Part shown: one piece after another, positions 12,540 to 24,545 of the stretch
How the letters are laid out: each line of letters starts with the position of its first letter
Position numbering within the stretch: the stretch's first letter is position 1
Assembly (NCBI RefSeq): GCF_048564905.1
Contig: NC_132993.1
Span: forward strand, 72,509,001 to 72,573,000
DNA length: 64,000 nt
Source: Vicugna pacos
Taxonomy: Eukaryota; Chordata; Mammalia; Artiodactyla; Camelidae
Direction: 5' to 3'
Translations under genes and position numbers: made by a program
The notes under the pieces: generated by a model
What the model saw: the letters and a program-made list of their open reading frames with translations, nothing else
Databases searched by the model: none
Told to the model about the DNA's origin: nothing

Positions 12540-15500
12540 GAGGAACTTCTTGGGGTAGAGCGATTTAATCCTTTTCTCAGAAGACAGTAACATCTCTCTT
12601 GGATAGATTCCAAAACATATGTTATTGTGTAAAAAGATTATCTGAGAGATTAGACAGTCATCAAAACAATAATTCCAAAAAGTTGGTATCCCAAAATACA
12701 AAGAATTACATCAATGGATCAAAAGAGCAGAATTGGGTGAAATCTTAAAAAAGCCTAAGTTAGCACTGATATTTTTCTCCAGTTGGATATTTAGCTTGTA
12801 ATTTTTTGAACTGGATTTTGTTTTGGTTGTTGCCTGAACCCCCTCCAGATGGTACATTATAAATTGTCTGTCTTAGAGACAAACAAAGAGAGACTCACTG
12901 TCTGAACACACGGCTCTCAAGAATCTAATGTGCAAACAGAATTTCCTCCTCAGTTGAAGTTGCTGACCATGAATCCCTTTTAACAAATAATTTAACTTTT
13001 TAAAATCAGAGGCACATCTAATCCTAAGAACTGAATCAACAAGAGGCTTCCTTTCAATTACAAATTATATTTTATGATTGTGAATAAATGACTTTATTCT
13101 TATAAAGTAAAAATCCTCATAGGTTATATGTCCAGAATTTTGACCAGAGCTAAAATTAAAATTTTCATTGATTTTGAGAATCAAGTATGAGCAAGTTACA
13201 AATCAAATTCCTTAATGCTTTCTACTGACTTAAAAAAAAACTACCACTTTTAAAACTAGGGAAAATCAATGTCTTTAATATGTTTATGTCTTTAACAGTG
13301 AAAGTCTTCTTGTTGGGTAATACTGACAGTTGGGTATTTTAGGCAATTTATCTTGAATTAGGAACGATGAGAGTGCCGAAAAAGATGTCACATAGGATGG
13401 TAGCTGACAAAGAATTCCATAGCTGAGCAGCTTAGAACACAAAAAAATTGATTTACATTTGAAATATTATAACTGTGAAAAGTTACCTTATATTTCTTTC
13501 ATTTACCTCATTTACTAAAATAGGTAGAAGTATTAATTCATCTCAAGATTAATTTTTTTGAGATTTAGTGCTTGGATAAAATTCTAACTTTAGATAGTTC
13601 TGAGTCATTTAGATAATAAATCTAGATTTTTACTCAATCTTTCATTCAATGAGAGAAAAGCCATTTCAAACACTTATGGTAATAAAATATACTTCAGTGA
13701 CTGGCCTTCAAAATTATAGAAGTTATCTATAATATTTTATATATTCCTTGGAAAAGTTGGGTAGTACTGAACTTTTAGTTTCCATGTTTAGTAAGTGTAC
13801 TAGTCATTAAATTTACTGCTTAATTTTTGTTGATGAAACATGGCATCATGAATATAACATATCAAAGCATGTAGTTGTGTTTTTCAGTTCACATTTATAT
13901 TGTATAATAATGATAGAAATATTGTTCTATAATAAACCAACGTCTATTTTATTTCTGACTATAGTTTGAAAGGGTGTTTTCTAAGAGAACGTAATAAAAC
14001 TTTCTGTTTTGAATCTTTTGAACTAATTATTATTTCAAACATTACCAATTATCATTCTATTTCATCAGGCTGTGTTAAGGTTCCAGATTTAATTTACTTT
14101 TAGTACTTTGGAATGAAAATAATTTCTAAAAAGTAAATTTTCTACTGCATTATATCCAAGAATAATTTGTTAAAAAGACTTCTAATTCTTAGAAATGATT
14201 TTTGCTTTTTCAAAGGACTTTGATCATCAAAACTTATCAGAGCACTAAGACCTAGAAAAACAGAAGGGACTTAGATATTGTGAGAAAAACACAGAATTTA
14301 TTTTAATTAAATGTCTCACATTTCAAGCTTACTAAGTTTGTAAATTTCAGACACTGTTTCCACAGTTATCTATTTACAGAAATGATTAATCCATTTATTA
14401 ATCATTCATTATTCATCATTATTTGCTTTCACTAACCTTCAAACTGAAGGTTTATATTTTCATGTATACCCTTTGCATTTGCGTTGCAGGCTAAGTTTTG
14501 TGTGTTTTGGTGCACATATCATATATTTTCCTTCAAACTATTTCTTTGAAAAAAATAGCATGTATTTCTCTATGCTAGAGTAGCATGCAGTCAAATTTGC
14601 TATTGGATTTGCCGCAGTCAGTGCTCACTAGTCTAATGACACACACAGGGCCCACACTAGAGAGAGGCACCTGGCCTCAGGCCAGGACACAGTCAGCTCT
14701 GTGGAAGTCAAGGCAAGGCAAGTATATCTCTCTAGTACTAGGAATATGCTTAGAAACTACCATGGTCAGCTGAATGGTAAAATATTTCAGATGTGTTGGA
14801 GAAACACAATAAAATATCAAAATAAACACAACATCATTAGGGTATTTGATGGGCATTCTTGAGTAAGATGTTGAGCTGTGAATACTCCATGTTTATCTTT
14901 GCCCACAGGACATAAATGAATTCTGTAATTTAGTAACAAAGTAGAAGAGTACTCTCCAGCTGGTTTCCTGGGGAAAAATAATATTATTTCAAAGGGGAAA
15001 TATGTTAAACATATTCCTTTATCAGTAACCCAACACAGTTTTCAACATTTGAACTCACACATTGCTATTTAATTCTAGTGTTTGGAAAAGGTGCTAATAA
15101 AAACAGATTTTCCCTTACCTTATTCTGAGTAACAAACCATCATTTGGAACTTTTTCCCCGAAAGCTTGGTATGCTATAACAAGGAAAATTTTGGAGACCC
15201 ATTAAAATTGATAATGCTAATTTAGTTCCTTAATATATTTTGGTGTTGAGTCGCAGGAAAGTATTATTGATGAAATAGTGAATAAACATTTTTAAAATAT
15301 GTATTTTTTCAAAAACAATTATCTGTTACCATCTTACAATAAAAAAGAAAAAAGAAACATTGCAGAAATGTGTATTGCCACAGAACAGATCACATTGGCA
15401 TCTTAGAGACATGAAAACTCCGTGGGGAGTTATAGTGAAACTACACCTGATGAAATGATAGGAAACCAGTTCTTCTTGTCTTGCAACTTTTACAACACCA

Positions 15501-15790
15501 TTTGAAATTTACATATAAAAAAAAGATAGTCTTTAAAGAAATGCTTTCTAAAGTTAGAAAATTTCAGAGTTAAAAATAAGTGGATTATAGAGATTTACCC
15601 ACGTTTTTAACTTCTCACATACATACATGAAAAAAATGTATCAGAGGAGTTAAGGAGCAAGGACACAAAATGTATTTGACAGAACAATGATCATAATCTC
15701 AATCTTCTGGTTTTCAATGTTAGGTAGTTAGGCAAGTAGGGGAACTGGGCAGAGAGGTGGAGGAGAAGGTGGATGGTCCAGAAGATGGTC
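12540..15790. other. Non-coding interval, nothing clearly recognised
   Basis: About 3.2 kb, AT-rich. No gene and no transposable element that I can name. The segment 14590-14790 is richer in G and C and contains a 62-codon open stretch, but no motif, repeat or exon structure is evident. The G/A-rich stretch 15728-15780 is low in pyrimidines and could be mistaken for a regulatory tract. Confidence 0.5.
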
Positions 15791-15793
15791 TTA

Positions 15794-16255
15794 TGCTGCC
15801 TCCAGCATAAAGGGACTTGACTTCTCTAAGTGAGTGCCAATAAGAAGCCAGTTAGAACCCGACAGCCACAACTGCATGGTAGCAAGAAGGAATTAACTGG
15901 ACATGACCCAATGCTCACTGTAGCATAATTAACATTGCGGTTTAGGACCCCCACAGGTTTTTCTGTGTACACCATGCACAAAGGGGCCAAACATGACTAA
16001 GTATTCCAGGGGCAAGAGCCGTCAATCAATGAAAAGACCACCTCTAAGCGGGGCTATAAGAGGAAGGACAGACAAAAACCATTGCTTTTTCCTCCCTTGG
16101 ATCAGCCTGCCTCCTGTTCTCAGAGGTGTGCTTTTCCTTTTCTAAATAAATTCTTCAAAATCTTTCATTCCACAACACATTGTCTCCTGTCTGTAATCTT
16201 ATCTTTTGTGTATGACAAGAACTGGAGTCTTTTCCCTTTCCCTTTTGGGGTAACA
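15794..16255 (+). mobile_element. Probable solo LTR, class I (ERV1-like) fossil
   Basis: The stretch has the layout of a retroviral LTR: a TG start at 15794, a GGGCTATAAGAGG TATA-like box near 16048, a polyadenylation signal AATAAA at 16145-16150, a pyrimidine-rich U5-like part, and a TAACA end at 16255. Flanks read TCTTA (15789-15793) and TCTTT (16256-16260), an imperfect 5-bp candidate duplication. No internal retroviral region adjoins it, so it would be a solo LTR, a dead relic. The family name is not assigned. Open stretches inside it are not genes. Confidence 0.55.
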
Positions 16256-16950
16256 TCTTTACACCACAATTTATAACGAAGAAAATTTAGATTCTCTTTC
16301 TTTCCTTTTTAGCGACTCACACATGAATTTTGTATAATAATTTCAAATAAATAAGGGAAATTGTTTTATGAAGAATTAAAGGTGGCAAAACGTAGGAAAG
16401 TTGGACAAGGTATTCCCGCACTCATTCCCTTCTTAAAGGCAAGTATTTAAGTGAGATTGAAACCAATACACAATAATATGTATTAAGATTGAAATGAGGC
16501 AGAAGGTGGGGAGAGCAGTGGTTCCTACTGGAATGCACGTTGCAGTGAATCTTAAATAAGTTAAAAGCCTATTTATTATTTTTCTCTCCAATGTGTCTTG
16601 TTATTGGTTTCTTATTTTACTGGACATAATTTAACACTAGTTCTTGAAATTGCATTCTAGTCCATGCCAGCCACACCATTCTAATTTTCTGATTCTGCTG
16701 TGTTCATTTTCACAGTTTCAATTCATTTCAAAATACTTTAAAGATAGTATTTGATGCATTGGCTGGTTGAGTCAATGCATGATTTTTATTTTTTCTGCAT
16801 AGAAACTTGAATGTACTTTGTATTTCTCGTTAAAATAAATTATTCATATGACTTACATTTATAATTTATAAGGTTATTCAGCTTACTTATGAAAAATAAC
16901 TGTCAAAGAAAACTATGCTAGTTTGGCTTTAGAAATAAGATACTTTAAAA

Positions 16951-17455
16951 TTTTTTATTGAAGTATGGTTTATTTACAATATTGTATTAGTTTCAGGTGT
17001 ACTGCATAGTGATTCAGTATTTTTGCAGATTATATTCCATTATAGGTTATTACAAGATAATGGATATAATTCCCTGTATTATACAGTATATCCTTGTTAT
17101 TTACTTGTTTTATATATAGTAGTCTGTACCTATTAATTCTGTACCTCTAATTTGTCCTTCCCCCTACCTTTCTCCTCTTCAGTAACCACAAGCTTGTTTT
17201 CTATAACTGTGAGTCTGTTTCCGTTTTGTATGTACATTCATTTGTATTATGTTTTAGCTTCCACATATAAGTGATATTATATAGTATTTGTCTTTCCCTG
17301 ACATTTCACAAAGCATAATATTCTGTAGGTCCATCCATGTTACTGCAAATGGCAATATTTCATTCTATTTTATGGCTAAGTAATATACCATTATATATAT
17401 CATACCTTCTTAATCCAGTTGTCTGTTCATGGGCACTTGGGTTGCTTCGTCTTGA
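16951..17455 (-). mobile_element. L1 3' end, inverted
   Basis: Antisense of an artiodactyl-type L1 3' end. The + strand reads 'TTTTTTATTGAAGTATGGTT', then 'TTTCAGGTGTACTGCATAGT', then 'CCATCCATGTTACTGCAAAT' at about 17331, and ends near 'TGTCTGTTCATGGGCACTTG'. The element is 5'-truncated and moderately diverged, younger in appearance than the L1 pieces at 11.5 and 18.1 kb. It directly precedes an MLT1 LTR. Confidence 0.85.
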
Positions 17456-17624
17456 TTCATTTTAATTTTTATTGTAAAAACCACCTATTATCAGTGTCGA
17501 TCTGTTATCCTAAGACATAAATGATGCAAAACATTCTCAGAATAAGAACATAAATGAGAGTATTTGTAAGTAAGTATCTTTATATCAATATCTACTTGTC
17601 TATATTTATTAACGATTGCTATGA

Positions 17625-18095
17625 TGCCTTGTATTGGGTTGAATAGTGGCCCACCGAAAGTTATATCCAGTCAGAACCTCAAAATGTGACCTTAGCTGAA
17701 TAAGGTTTTTGCAGAAACAATTAAAGTACAGATCTTGAGATGAGATTTATCCGGAATAGGGTGGGCCCTAAATCGAATGACAGGTGTCCATATAAGGGAA
17801 AGATAAAGAAGACACATCAAAATGCAGAGGGGAAGGCCATACGATGAAGGGGGCAGAGATTAGAGTGATGCTACTACAAACCAGAGAATGCCAGGGAGTG
17901 CTGACAGTCACCAGAAGCTGAGAGAGAAGCATGGGCTGCATTCTCCCTGAGAGCCTCCAGAAGGAGGCAACCCTGCCAACACCGTGCTTTTGGACTTCTG
18001 TCCTTCAGAATTATGAGAGAATAAATTACAGTTGTTTCAAGCCACCAAATTTGTGATAATTTTTTATGGTTGACCTATAAAATTAATACATGCCT
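17625..18095 (+). mobile_element. Complete MLT1 solo LTR (ERVL-MaLR) with 5-bp duplication
   Basis: A full-length LTR runs from TGTATTGGG at 17630 to AATACA at 18090 (461 bp). It has 'GGGTGGGCCCTAAATCGAAT', 'CACCAGAAGCTGAGAGAGA' and the AATAAATTACAG polyadenylation region near 18020 that mark the MLT1 group. It is flanked by a perfect 5-bp target duplication TGCCT (17625-17629 and 18091-18095), as expected for ERVL-type integration. No internal region is present, so it is a solo LTR. MLT1 amplified around or before the placental radiation, roughly 100 million years ago. It is a dead fossil. Confidence 0.88.
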
Positions 18096-18129
18096 TTTGA
18101 TTGTTTATTTATCATAATATATTAATAGT

Positions 18130-18755
18130 AGTTATTTAAAATTTTTTATTTTTAAAATTTCAAACAGTATAGTCACTCTTTTTAAAGTGAATTTTGACAA
18201 AAGTCTATAATTGTGTATCACTTCCACAATCAAGACACAGAATACTTCCACTACTTCTCACCACACACACACACAACCCAATAAACTCATTTTTTTTTAA
18301 AGAAAAGCCCTCTCTTTACCCTTAACACTTGATAGTTACAGATCTATTTCCCATCCATACAATTTTACCTTTTCCAGAATGTCATGTAAATGGAATTGTG
18401 CAATATGTAGCATTTGAGTTTGGCTGTTTTCACTAAGAACAATGAATTTGAGGTTCATCCATGCTGTTGAGTGTATCAGTGATTTGTTCTTTTTTATTAT
18501 TAATAGAAATATACCACAGTTGTTTATTAATTACTCAGCAAAGTTATTTGCAGTTGTTGGTGATTATGAATTATACTATAAATATCAACAATTTTGTATG
18601 GACATAATTTTTTTCACTTATGTAAATATCTAGGTCCTACGATAGGAGTATGTTAGAAATTAACAAATGGCTTTCTATAATGGCTGTATCATTTTGCTTT
18701 TCCATCAGCAATGTAAGAAAATTCCAGTTGCTTTACATTCCCATCAGCACTTGAT
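18130..18755 (-). mobile_element. Old L1 3' UTR, inverted
   Basis: The antisense L1M 3' UTR pattern is seen: 'CACTTCCACAATCAAGACAC' at about 18220, 'CCAGAATGTCATGTAAATGG' at about 18375, 'GAGGTTCATCCATGCTGTTG' at about 18450, 'CCTACGATAGGAGTATG' at about 18636 and 'TTTACATTCCCATCAGCA' at about 18732. Old and without open frames. It differs in age and subfamily from the L1 just upstream, so the two are separate insertions. Confidence 0.8.
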
Positions 18756-18831
18756 TGTAAGAGAGATAAGAGATATATAAACACATGCTTGCACACCCAT
18801 ATACACCAAAGAACTACAACAACTAGAGTAG

Positions 18832-18975
18832 GAGCTCACTCTACTCCAGTAAAACCTCATCTTAACTAGGTAAATCTGTGATGAGTCTATTTCCAGAAAA
18901 AGGTCACATTCTTACATAGTGGGGTTAGGACTTCAACATACCTCTTTTCAGGGGGACACAATTCAATACATAACA
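18832..18975 (-). mobile_element. MLT1-type LTR fragment, inverted
   Basis: The + strand reads 'AAAGGTCACATTCTTACATA', 'GGTTAGGACTTCAACATA' and 'GGGGGACACAATTCAATACA', the complement of the first part of an MLT1-group LTR. Only about 140 bp are recognisable. The orientation is opposite to the complete MLT1 at 17.6 kb. Placental-age fossil. Confidence 0.7.
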
Positions 18976-18979
18976 AATA

Positions 18980-19990
18980 CAAATCCAGACATTTTCCTTC
19001 TAAAATCAACCCAGAGTATGACACTCTAACTGTTACATGTCATTGCCTCTATCTTATTAAAATATAAAGAGAATCACTCCTTTTTACTAATGTCGAAAGA
19101 ATGGTTACTGAGTCAAGCTTTAGTCTATTAACATCATGTTCGAGACTATAGTGAAAACGATGTTATCAAAACACACAATTCTCTGATTATCTTATTTAGT
19201 GAAAGAGTTAAATTAGCAAAAGTTAGTTATTCACTCAAAGCTTATATAACTGGGGACAAGTATCTTTTTGTCTCTCCATTGCTACGTTCGTGGTGTCCCT
19301 ATCTCTTTTTTGCAAAACCCTCTATTTCCATACATCTATAATGCTCTACCCTTACTAATTACTATTGTTTACCAATTTACCTAATTATTCACCTTTATTT
19401 ACAGAATATGCTGGCAAGTACAAACTTTTCCTCTTAGCTCAAACTCCTACTCTCAATCTGGTTGATTTAAAAATCCTTACTGAAAAATTAAAAATGTAGC
19501 TTTGACTTCATCATATCAGTAACTTTCAACTCTAGTCCATCTTCATTATCCAATCCATAGTAACGCCCTAAGATGTCACCCCAAAGTCCTGTATCACCCA
19601 AATCCCACTATCTTCTATTGTTCTTACTTTTCTATTCAATTCCTTGTGAATTGAATGGTTGTGAATTTCCCCAGGAACTCCAGTTTACTAGCTCTGCTTT
19701 TTCCTTTTGTCTTTTGCCCCATCCTTAGTTAACTTCCTGTTGACTTAGATTCCATGACCTGTCATTTTAGTCATTCTCCCAGAAATCTCCTAAACCCCCT
19801 TTAATTATATGTTTTAAATTCTCATGTTCTGGCAAAATCCTAACCTTGAATAAAATCTAACTTTCTTTTCCATGATTTCACACATATCACTGTACATGAC
19901 AGGAGAAAAGTTACACATGGAGAGGATGAAATGTATACAGATTATTGCCTAAACTAAACTTTCAATATCATTATTTGCCATATATTTTTC
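18980..19990. other. Non-coding interval, possible ancient repeat traces
   Basis: No gene. The pyrimidine-rich stretch about 19290-19880 has the texture of an ancient LINE relic but no motif I can place with confidence. Confidence 0.4.
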
Positions 19991-19991
19991 T

Positions 19992-20040
19992 GTATATATA
20001 TATATATAAATATAAATATATATATATATAATATATATTT
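19992..20040. repeat. (TA)n-rich microsatellite
   Basis: Almost pure alternating T and A with AAATA interruptions. It sits directly beside the 3' end of an inverted L1 (20055-20165), so it probably grew from the L1's A-rich tail. Confidence 0.9.
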
Positions 20041-20054
20041 AAGTATTAAATATT

Positions 20055-20165
20055 TATATTTAATTGAAGTATAGTCAGTTTACAATGTTGTATCAATTTC
20101 TGGTGTACAGCATAATGCTTCAGTCATACATGAACATACATATATTCATTTTCATATTCTTTTGC
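20055..20165 (-). mobile_element. Young-type L1 3' end, inverted, heavily 5'-truncated
   Basis: The + strand reads 'TTTAATTGAAGTATAGTCAG', 'TTTACAATGTTGTATCAATT', 'CTGGTGTACAGCATAATGC' and 'TTCAGTCATACATGAACATA'. This is the reverse complement of the same L1 3' terminus seen in sense at 44386-44575. Only about 110 bp are present, a typical 5'-truncated retrotransposition product. The good match to the other copy suggests a lineage-specific (cetartiodactyl or camelid) age. Confidence 0.85.
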
Positions 20166-20189
20166 TATCCTGAAAGAAGTAGAAACTCA

Positions 20190-20800
20190 GCTCTTGACCA
20201 ATGCTGAAAGTCTTAAAGAAAACATATCCCACATTAAGGTAGAATATAAGAACTACAACCACAGGAAAAGACCCAATCAAACCTAAACATAACTACTACC
20301 CTAATTCCAGAAGACAGTGGAAGAATCTACAGGAGAAGAAAAAGGAAAGAAAAATATTTTTGAGACATCGTGGTCATAGAACTATAGTGTAATAACTTTT
20401 CATGATGACTGTACTTTGGGATATTCAAGGAACTTCAATCCATGAACTTATTTTACTGTCATCTCCAACAGTTAGTTCCCCTGATGCAAAAGGCAGAAGC
20501 AAATGCAATTCCTCTCTGGAAAAGGACATACTTAACTCTCAAGGTCTCAAGGTGCCTCCAAACTTCTAAGGCACTAACCACAATCAGTCAAAGATGACCA
20601 GGCAGTTAAAAAAAAAAGAAAGATGCATAAGAAAGAACCAGAATAATCATAAGACAGCAATTTTAGACTCACACAGATCTCAGATAATGAAATTATCAAT
20701 TGTAGGTTTTAAAATAACCATGGTCACCTTATTTAAAGAAATAAATGACATTGTAAGTTGCTCTAGAAACCTTAAATATAAAGAAGGACAGGGTCAAGAA
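20190..20800 (+). mobile_element. Probable old L1 5' region (5' UTR to ORF1 start)
   Basis: The part around 20590-20760 ('AAGATGACCAGGCAGTTAAA', 'AAGACAGCAATTTTAGACTC', 'TCAGATAATGAAATTATCAA', 'TTTTAAAATAACCATGGTCA') resembles the region before and at the start of ORF1 in L1M-type elements. The preceding 400 bp is A-rich and coding-like, consistent with the same element but not proven. Diverged and inactive. A 76-codon open stretch here derives from this repeat. Confidence 0.5.
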
Positions 20801-20809
20801 AGTCAACCT

Positions 20810-22120
20810 CACATCGTATTTTGAAAACCAAAAGGCCCCTATTTTCAGCAATTGGAGGACAGAATGAGTTGAAAATCCCAAGTCCGGGAGGACTTCAAAG
20901 TTGACTGGTTTCTTAGCTGTGACTCCTCCTATGTTAAAGCCATAGCCCTAGTGGGAAAGGCATGGAACCCTAATAACTAGAATGGGAATAAGGGGCTGGA
21001 TTTGCCTGTGAAATATGAAAGCCTATAAGTATGTATTCTCCTGAACATTCCAGGCTAGGTGAAGTAGCCCAATTCTCTCCTTACTAGAGGCAAGCAGCAC
21101 CTTACCCTCTGCCCCAAGTTGTATTTAATTTTGCTGAAGAATATATAGAATACATAAAAGTTACCTGTGGTTATATATATTAAGAAAGGTATCATATATG
21201 TTGGCAGGAGGAATGTAAGTACTATCATAAATCATATCTAGTGTGCCAGAAATCTAGGGAGAGGTCTATGTCATGTGAGCCAGAAAGCGTGATAGTGGAT
21301 CTCTGAGGTTGACAGAAATCAAGGTGATGTGCTGATCTCATCTTTCTTTAAGCTTTCCCTTTTATAGCCTTATACCTCCCCCAAATTGAATTAAAAAAAA
21401 AAAAGATTTAAATTCTTAAGAAATGAATCATATACATCCAAATTTATCTCTCCTGAAAAGTCAAAGATTTGAGGTATGCCCTTTCACTTAAAGACCATGT
21501 CTTGATATGTCCAAGAGAGAATTAAGAGTTCATTTTGCATTCAGAAATTTGTTGAACAACAAAAAAAGTGACAGAAAGGCTAAATTTTACGTTGCATAAT
21601 AGTATATGAGAGACCACTAAAGAAAGGAGGAAATGATGACATTTATACTTTTTAAAATTCATGGAAATTTTGTCTGAAATTAACTTTAAATGAAATATAA
21701 TTATATATAGGAGAAAAATCATGATAGTTCAAATCAGTGTTTTGAAAATCAGACTCTACTCTCTTTTCAATAGAGTTGATTGCATTCTAGTGTTAGAATT
21801 ATTGACACAACTGAAATAACTATAAGAACTATGTGTAATTTATAGTTAAAACAAAAAGAAATAGCTCTCTGACCTTATAGAAGTTATTCAAGGTCTTTGG
21901 GATTCAGTTTACCCAAGTAGAAATGAGTATTTTGACAAAGTGATTTAAGAAATCCTTTCAAACTTGGGTATTTTACATAGTTTTTGATGCTCCAATTCAA
22001 ATGTATTTTATTTTTAAATTCAAAAAGGAAAGAGCAAGCCATTAACATTATTATTAAAATATACATTCAGAAAGCAGTTTTAGTCTCGTCACGATCTACT
22101 CTGTAAAGCTCAAACTCATT
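20810..22120. other. Non-coding interval, unassigned
   Basis: No gene. 20820-21130 is less AT-rich (for example 'GGACTTCAAAGTTGACTGG') and has the feel of an old interspersed repeat, but I cannot name it. 21130-22120 is ordinary AT-rich sequence. Confidence 0.4.
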
Positions 22121-22129
22121 TGAAGCCCC

Positions 22130-22540
22130 CATATGGTGTAGTTCCAACCCATTACTGTCTCCTGTAAGTCTTCTGTAGTCTATATATTAGTCAATGGTTA
22201 CTCTCCATTCCACATTCTCCATGCGAACGCATCCTAACTGTTTCTTCCTTTTAATTTTCTTCTATTTTGTTGTTTTCTCTCCTTTTCTTCTGGATGGATT
22301 TCATTCCATATTCATCTGAATGTCAAAAATTTCTTTATTAAAATTTATGTCAGATGTCAACTCCTTTATGAAACCTTACTTAGTCACCCAAGAGAAATGA
22401 TGTTTCTTTACTTAATATTGAGTGACTACTATCAATTTTAATCTAAAATATAACTTATCACATTGTCCTGCAGTTATGTTCTTTGTGTTTGTGTCTTACC
22501 CTCTGGAAGAAAGCTGTTCCTTTAGGCACAGTATCATACC
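22130..22540 (+). mobile_element. L2 (LINE2) 3' end remnant
   Basis: The motif series 'GTCAGATGTCAACTCCTTTA' (about 22350), 'TGAAACCTTACTTAGTCACC' (about 22370), 'AACTTATCACATTGTCCTG' (about 22451) and 'TTTGTGTCTTACCCTCTGG' (about 22488) follows the L2 3' region. Very diverged, of pre-placental age. Confidence 0.65.
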
Positions 22541-22544
22541 TTGG

Positions 22545-23078
22545 GCATGCAATATCCATCCTGACAAGAGCCACAACACCTCCCAATGCCTGGGAACTAA
22601 AGGACATTTCCAGAGGATTTGACTGGTAGTGGTCGTTTGGGAGGAGAGGAAAGTTCAAAAAGATTGGTATAAATTTTACCTAACACACAGTCATGACCTA
22701 AATCCCAGGACTGGTTACAGGACAGATAGGTCAAATTAGTCTCTCATGCTGGACTGTATGATCAGCTCTTTTACTGCTTCTTGATGGTACATCATTGGAA
22801 GGCTCACCACTAGCTATATTTATGATCTAGAGCTGTGGCCATATTCTTCTGGATGTCTTGACAAAGTCACCACTTAAGAACAATGGATGAATTAGTGTGA
22901 AATACACTTACTTAACCTAAAATAGTGTAACAAAGAAAAGCAATAGCATTCTTAAAACAGAATTTATAACAAAGGAATTTCTGGGCTTCTTTAAAGCCAA
23001 ATGTAGATTCTAGGACTTGAACAAATACAAAGCAAGGACTTTATAAACTATAAGGAATATATAGTTGTTTATTACTTT
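22545..23078. other. Non-coding interval, nothing recognised
   Basis: No gene. Overlapping open stretches on both strands (22422-22658) have no recognisable content. Confidence 0.5.
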
Positions 23079-23082
23079 GTAT

Positions 23083-23399
23083 TGAGAAGGAAAAGGTTGG
23101 GCTGGGCCAAGACTGGGCTGGGCTAACTCATGAATTTTAAATTTCACCTTGCTAGACCAGTTTCGGATTATTGCAAGCGACCCTTTGCTTCTGCTTTTAA
23201 AATACTGCCTAGCTGTACTCATCCTATTGGTGATGGATCCCGAACTTGTAAGCAACCCTACAAAACCTCACTTACACTTCCCAGAGGTGCTCAGAGCTCC
23301 GAGGTGATAGCCTCTCTGAGTCCGCCGGCGTAATAAACCTGAGTACTCCAACCCTCCGAGTGGGGTTTGTTTCTTGGCTGGCCTGCCATTTCTGTAACA
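23083..23399 (+). mobile_element. Short solo LTR (ERV1-like) with perfect 4-bp duplication
   Basis: A 317-bp element starts TGAGAAGG and ends TGTAACA. It is flanked by a perfect 4-bp duplication GTAT (23079-23082 and 23400-23403), the duplication length typical of gammaretrovirus-like (class I) integration. It is richer in G, C and CpG than its surroundings, has AATAAA at 23332-23337, and a short U5-like part follows. No internal region is present, so it is a solo LTR. Its CpG content and intact ends suggest it is fairly young, probably after the split of the camelid line from other placental orders. The family is unnamed. Open stretches inside are not genes. Confidence 0.8.
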
Positions 23400-23409
23400 G
23401 TATAACTGT

Positions 23410-24540
23410 TCTTATCATACATTAAAGCCTGGAATTAACATTTAAAATAGGATAGCATCAAACATAAAACAGTTCCAAAAAGATAACTTTATATATAATA
23501 ACTTTGAAAATAACTAGAGAAATTATAGACTATAATATTTGACTGGATAACTATTTCAAACAAAAAATGTTAAGAACTATTCCAATGAAGAATTCTTTTG
23601 TGGGAAAAAAAGATATAAATTTTGCTATTTCTTTTTGATGTTAAAAATGATGCCATATTTTGTTTTTTATTCATAGGACTCCTATGTTTCAAATACTAAT
23701 TACATAATCAACTTGTGATTAATACAAATTGTTGAATCATTATGGTTAATAATATATGTTAATTAAGAAAAAGAAGCATTAGTTATGAAGCTGAATTTCT
23801 ACTAAACATCTTAGCTGCTTATGTAGGTACATTTCACTGTAGATTTATTAAGGATATCATTTCCCTATTAAATGATGCAATATATCCAAATACCTATTTT
23901 ATCATACAGCATTATTTTAAATATAGGTGGTGAAAGTTAATGTTGTATATAATCATATAATGAGGTTCTTGCTCATTTAAATGTTTTTACATTTATACTA
24001 AGTTAAATTTTTTCTTATACGAAGAAACAGCAGAGTTCTGTTTAAACAAATTTTGACCACCATTTTGTACAATTTTATTATATAAATAGTGCTATAAATT
24101 AAAAATAAGTCTCATTTATTTTAAGCACATCTGGAAAGACCTATTTTTAGAAATCATCTCCCAGTGGTGTGCAAGGATCTCTTCTAGATGCCAGAATACA
24201 AGCATATGAAAGGTTTGCCATCTAATTGGAATTATAGGCTATATGTTTGAAGAAAACATAAATAATACAAAATATATTTTTATATACATTGTTAATAAAA
24301 TTATTTTTATTATTATTTGTAAAATGAGAACTATAAAAATGTTTTTAAAAATTTGAATCTTGATTGGCCTTTTAGAATGAATTAGATTTGTGTAAACAAA
24401 CAAGTGAGTAGAGGAAATTTCCAGCAAGTAAAGCACATGAACCCAACACAGGGACTGGAATATACACAGTGGTTTGAGGATAGGAAGAAAACTAAGTATA
24501 GGGTGTGAACGAAAAATACTGCAAGCCATATCAGTAAACA
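23410..24540. other. AT-rich non-coding interval
   Basis: No gene and no repeat that I can name. Very AT-rich between 23,400 and 24,360. A 100-codon open stretch on the minus strand (24239-24541) is rich in I, F, L and S and has no recognisable family. Confidence 0.5.
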
Positions 24541-24545
24541 AAGAA

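Noticed and set aside
23130-23333. 67-codon open stretch as a gene
   Set aside because: It lies wholly inside a solo LTR, which does not encode protein in this class.
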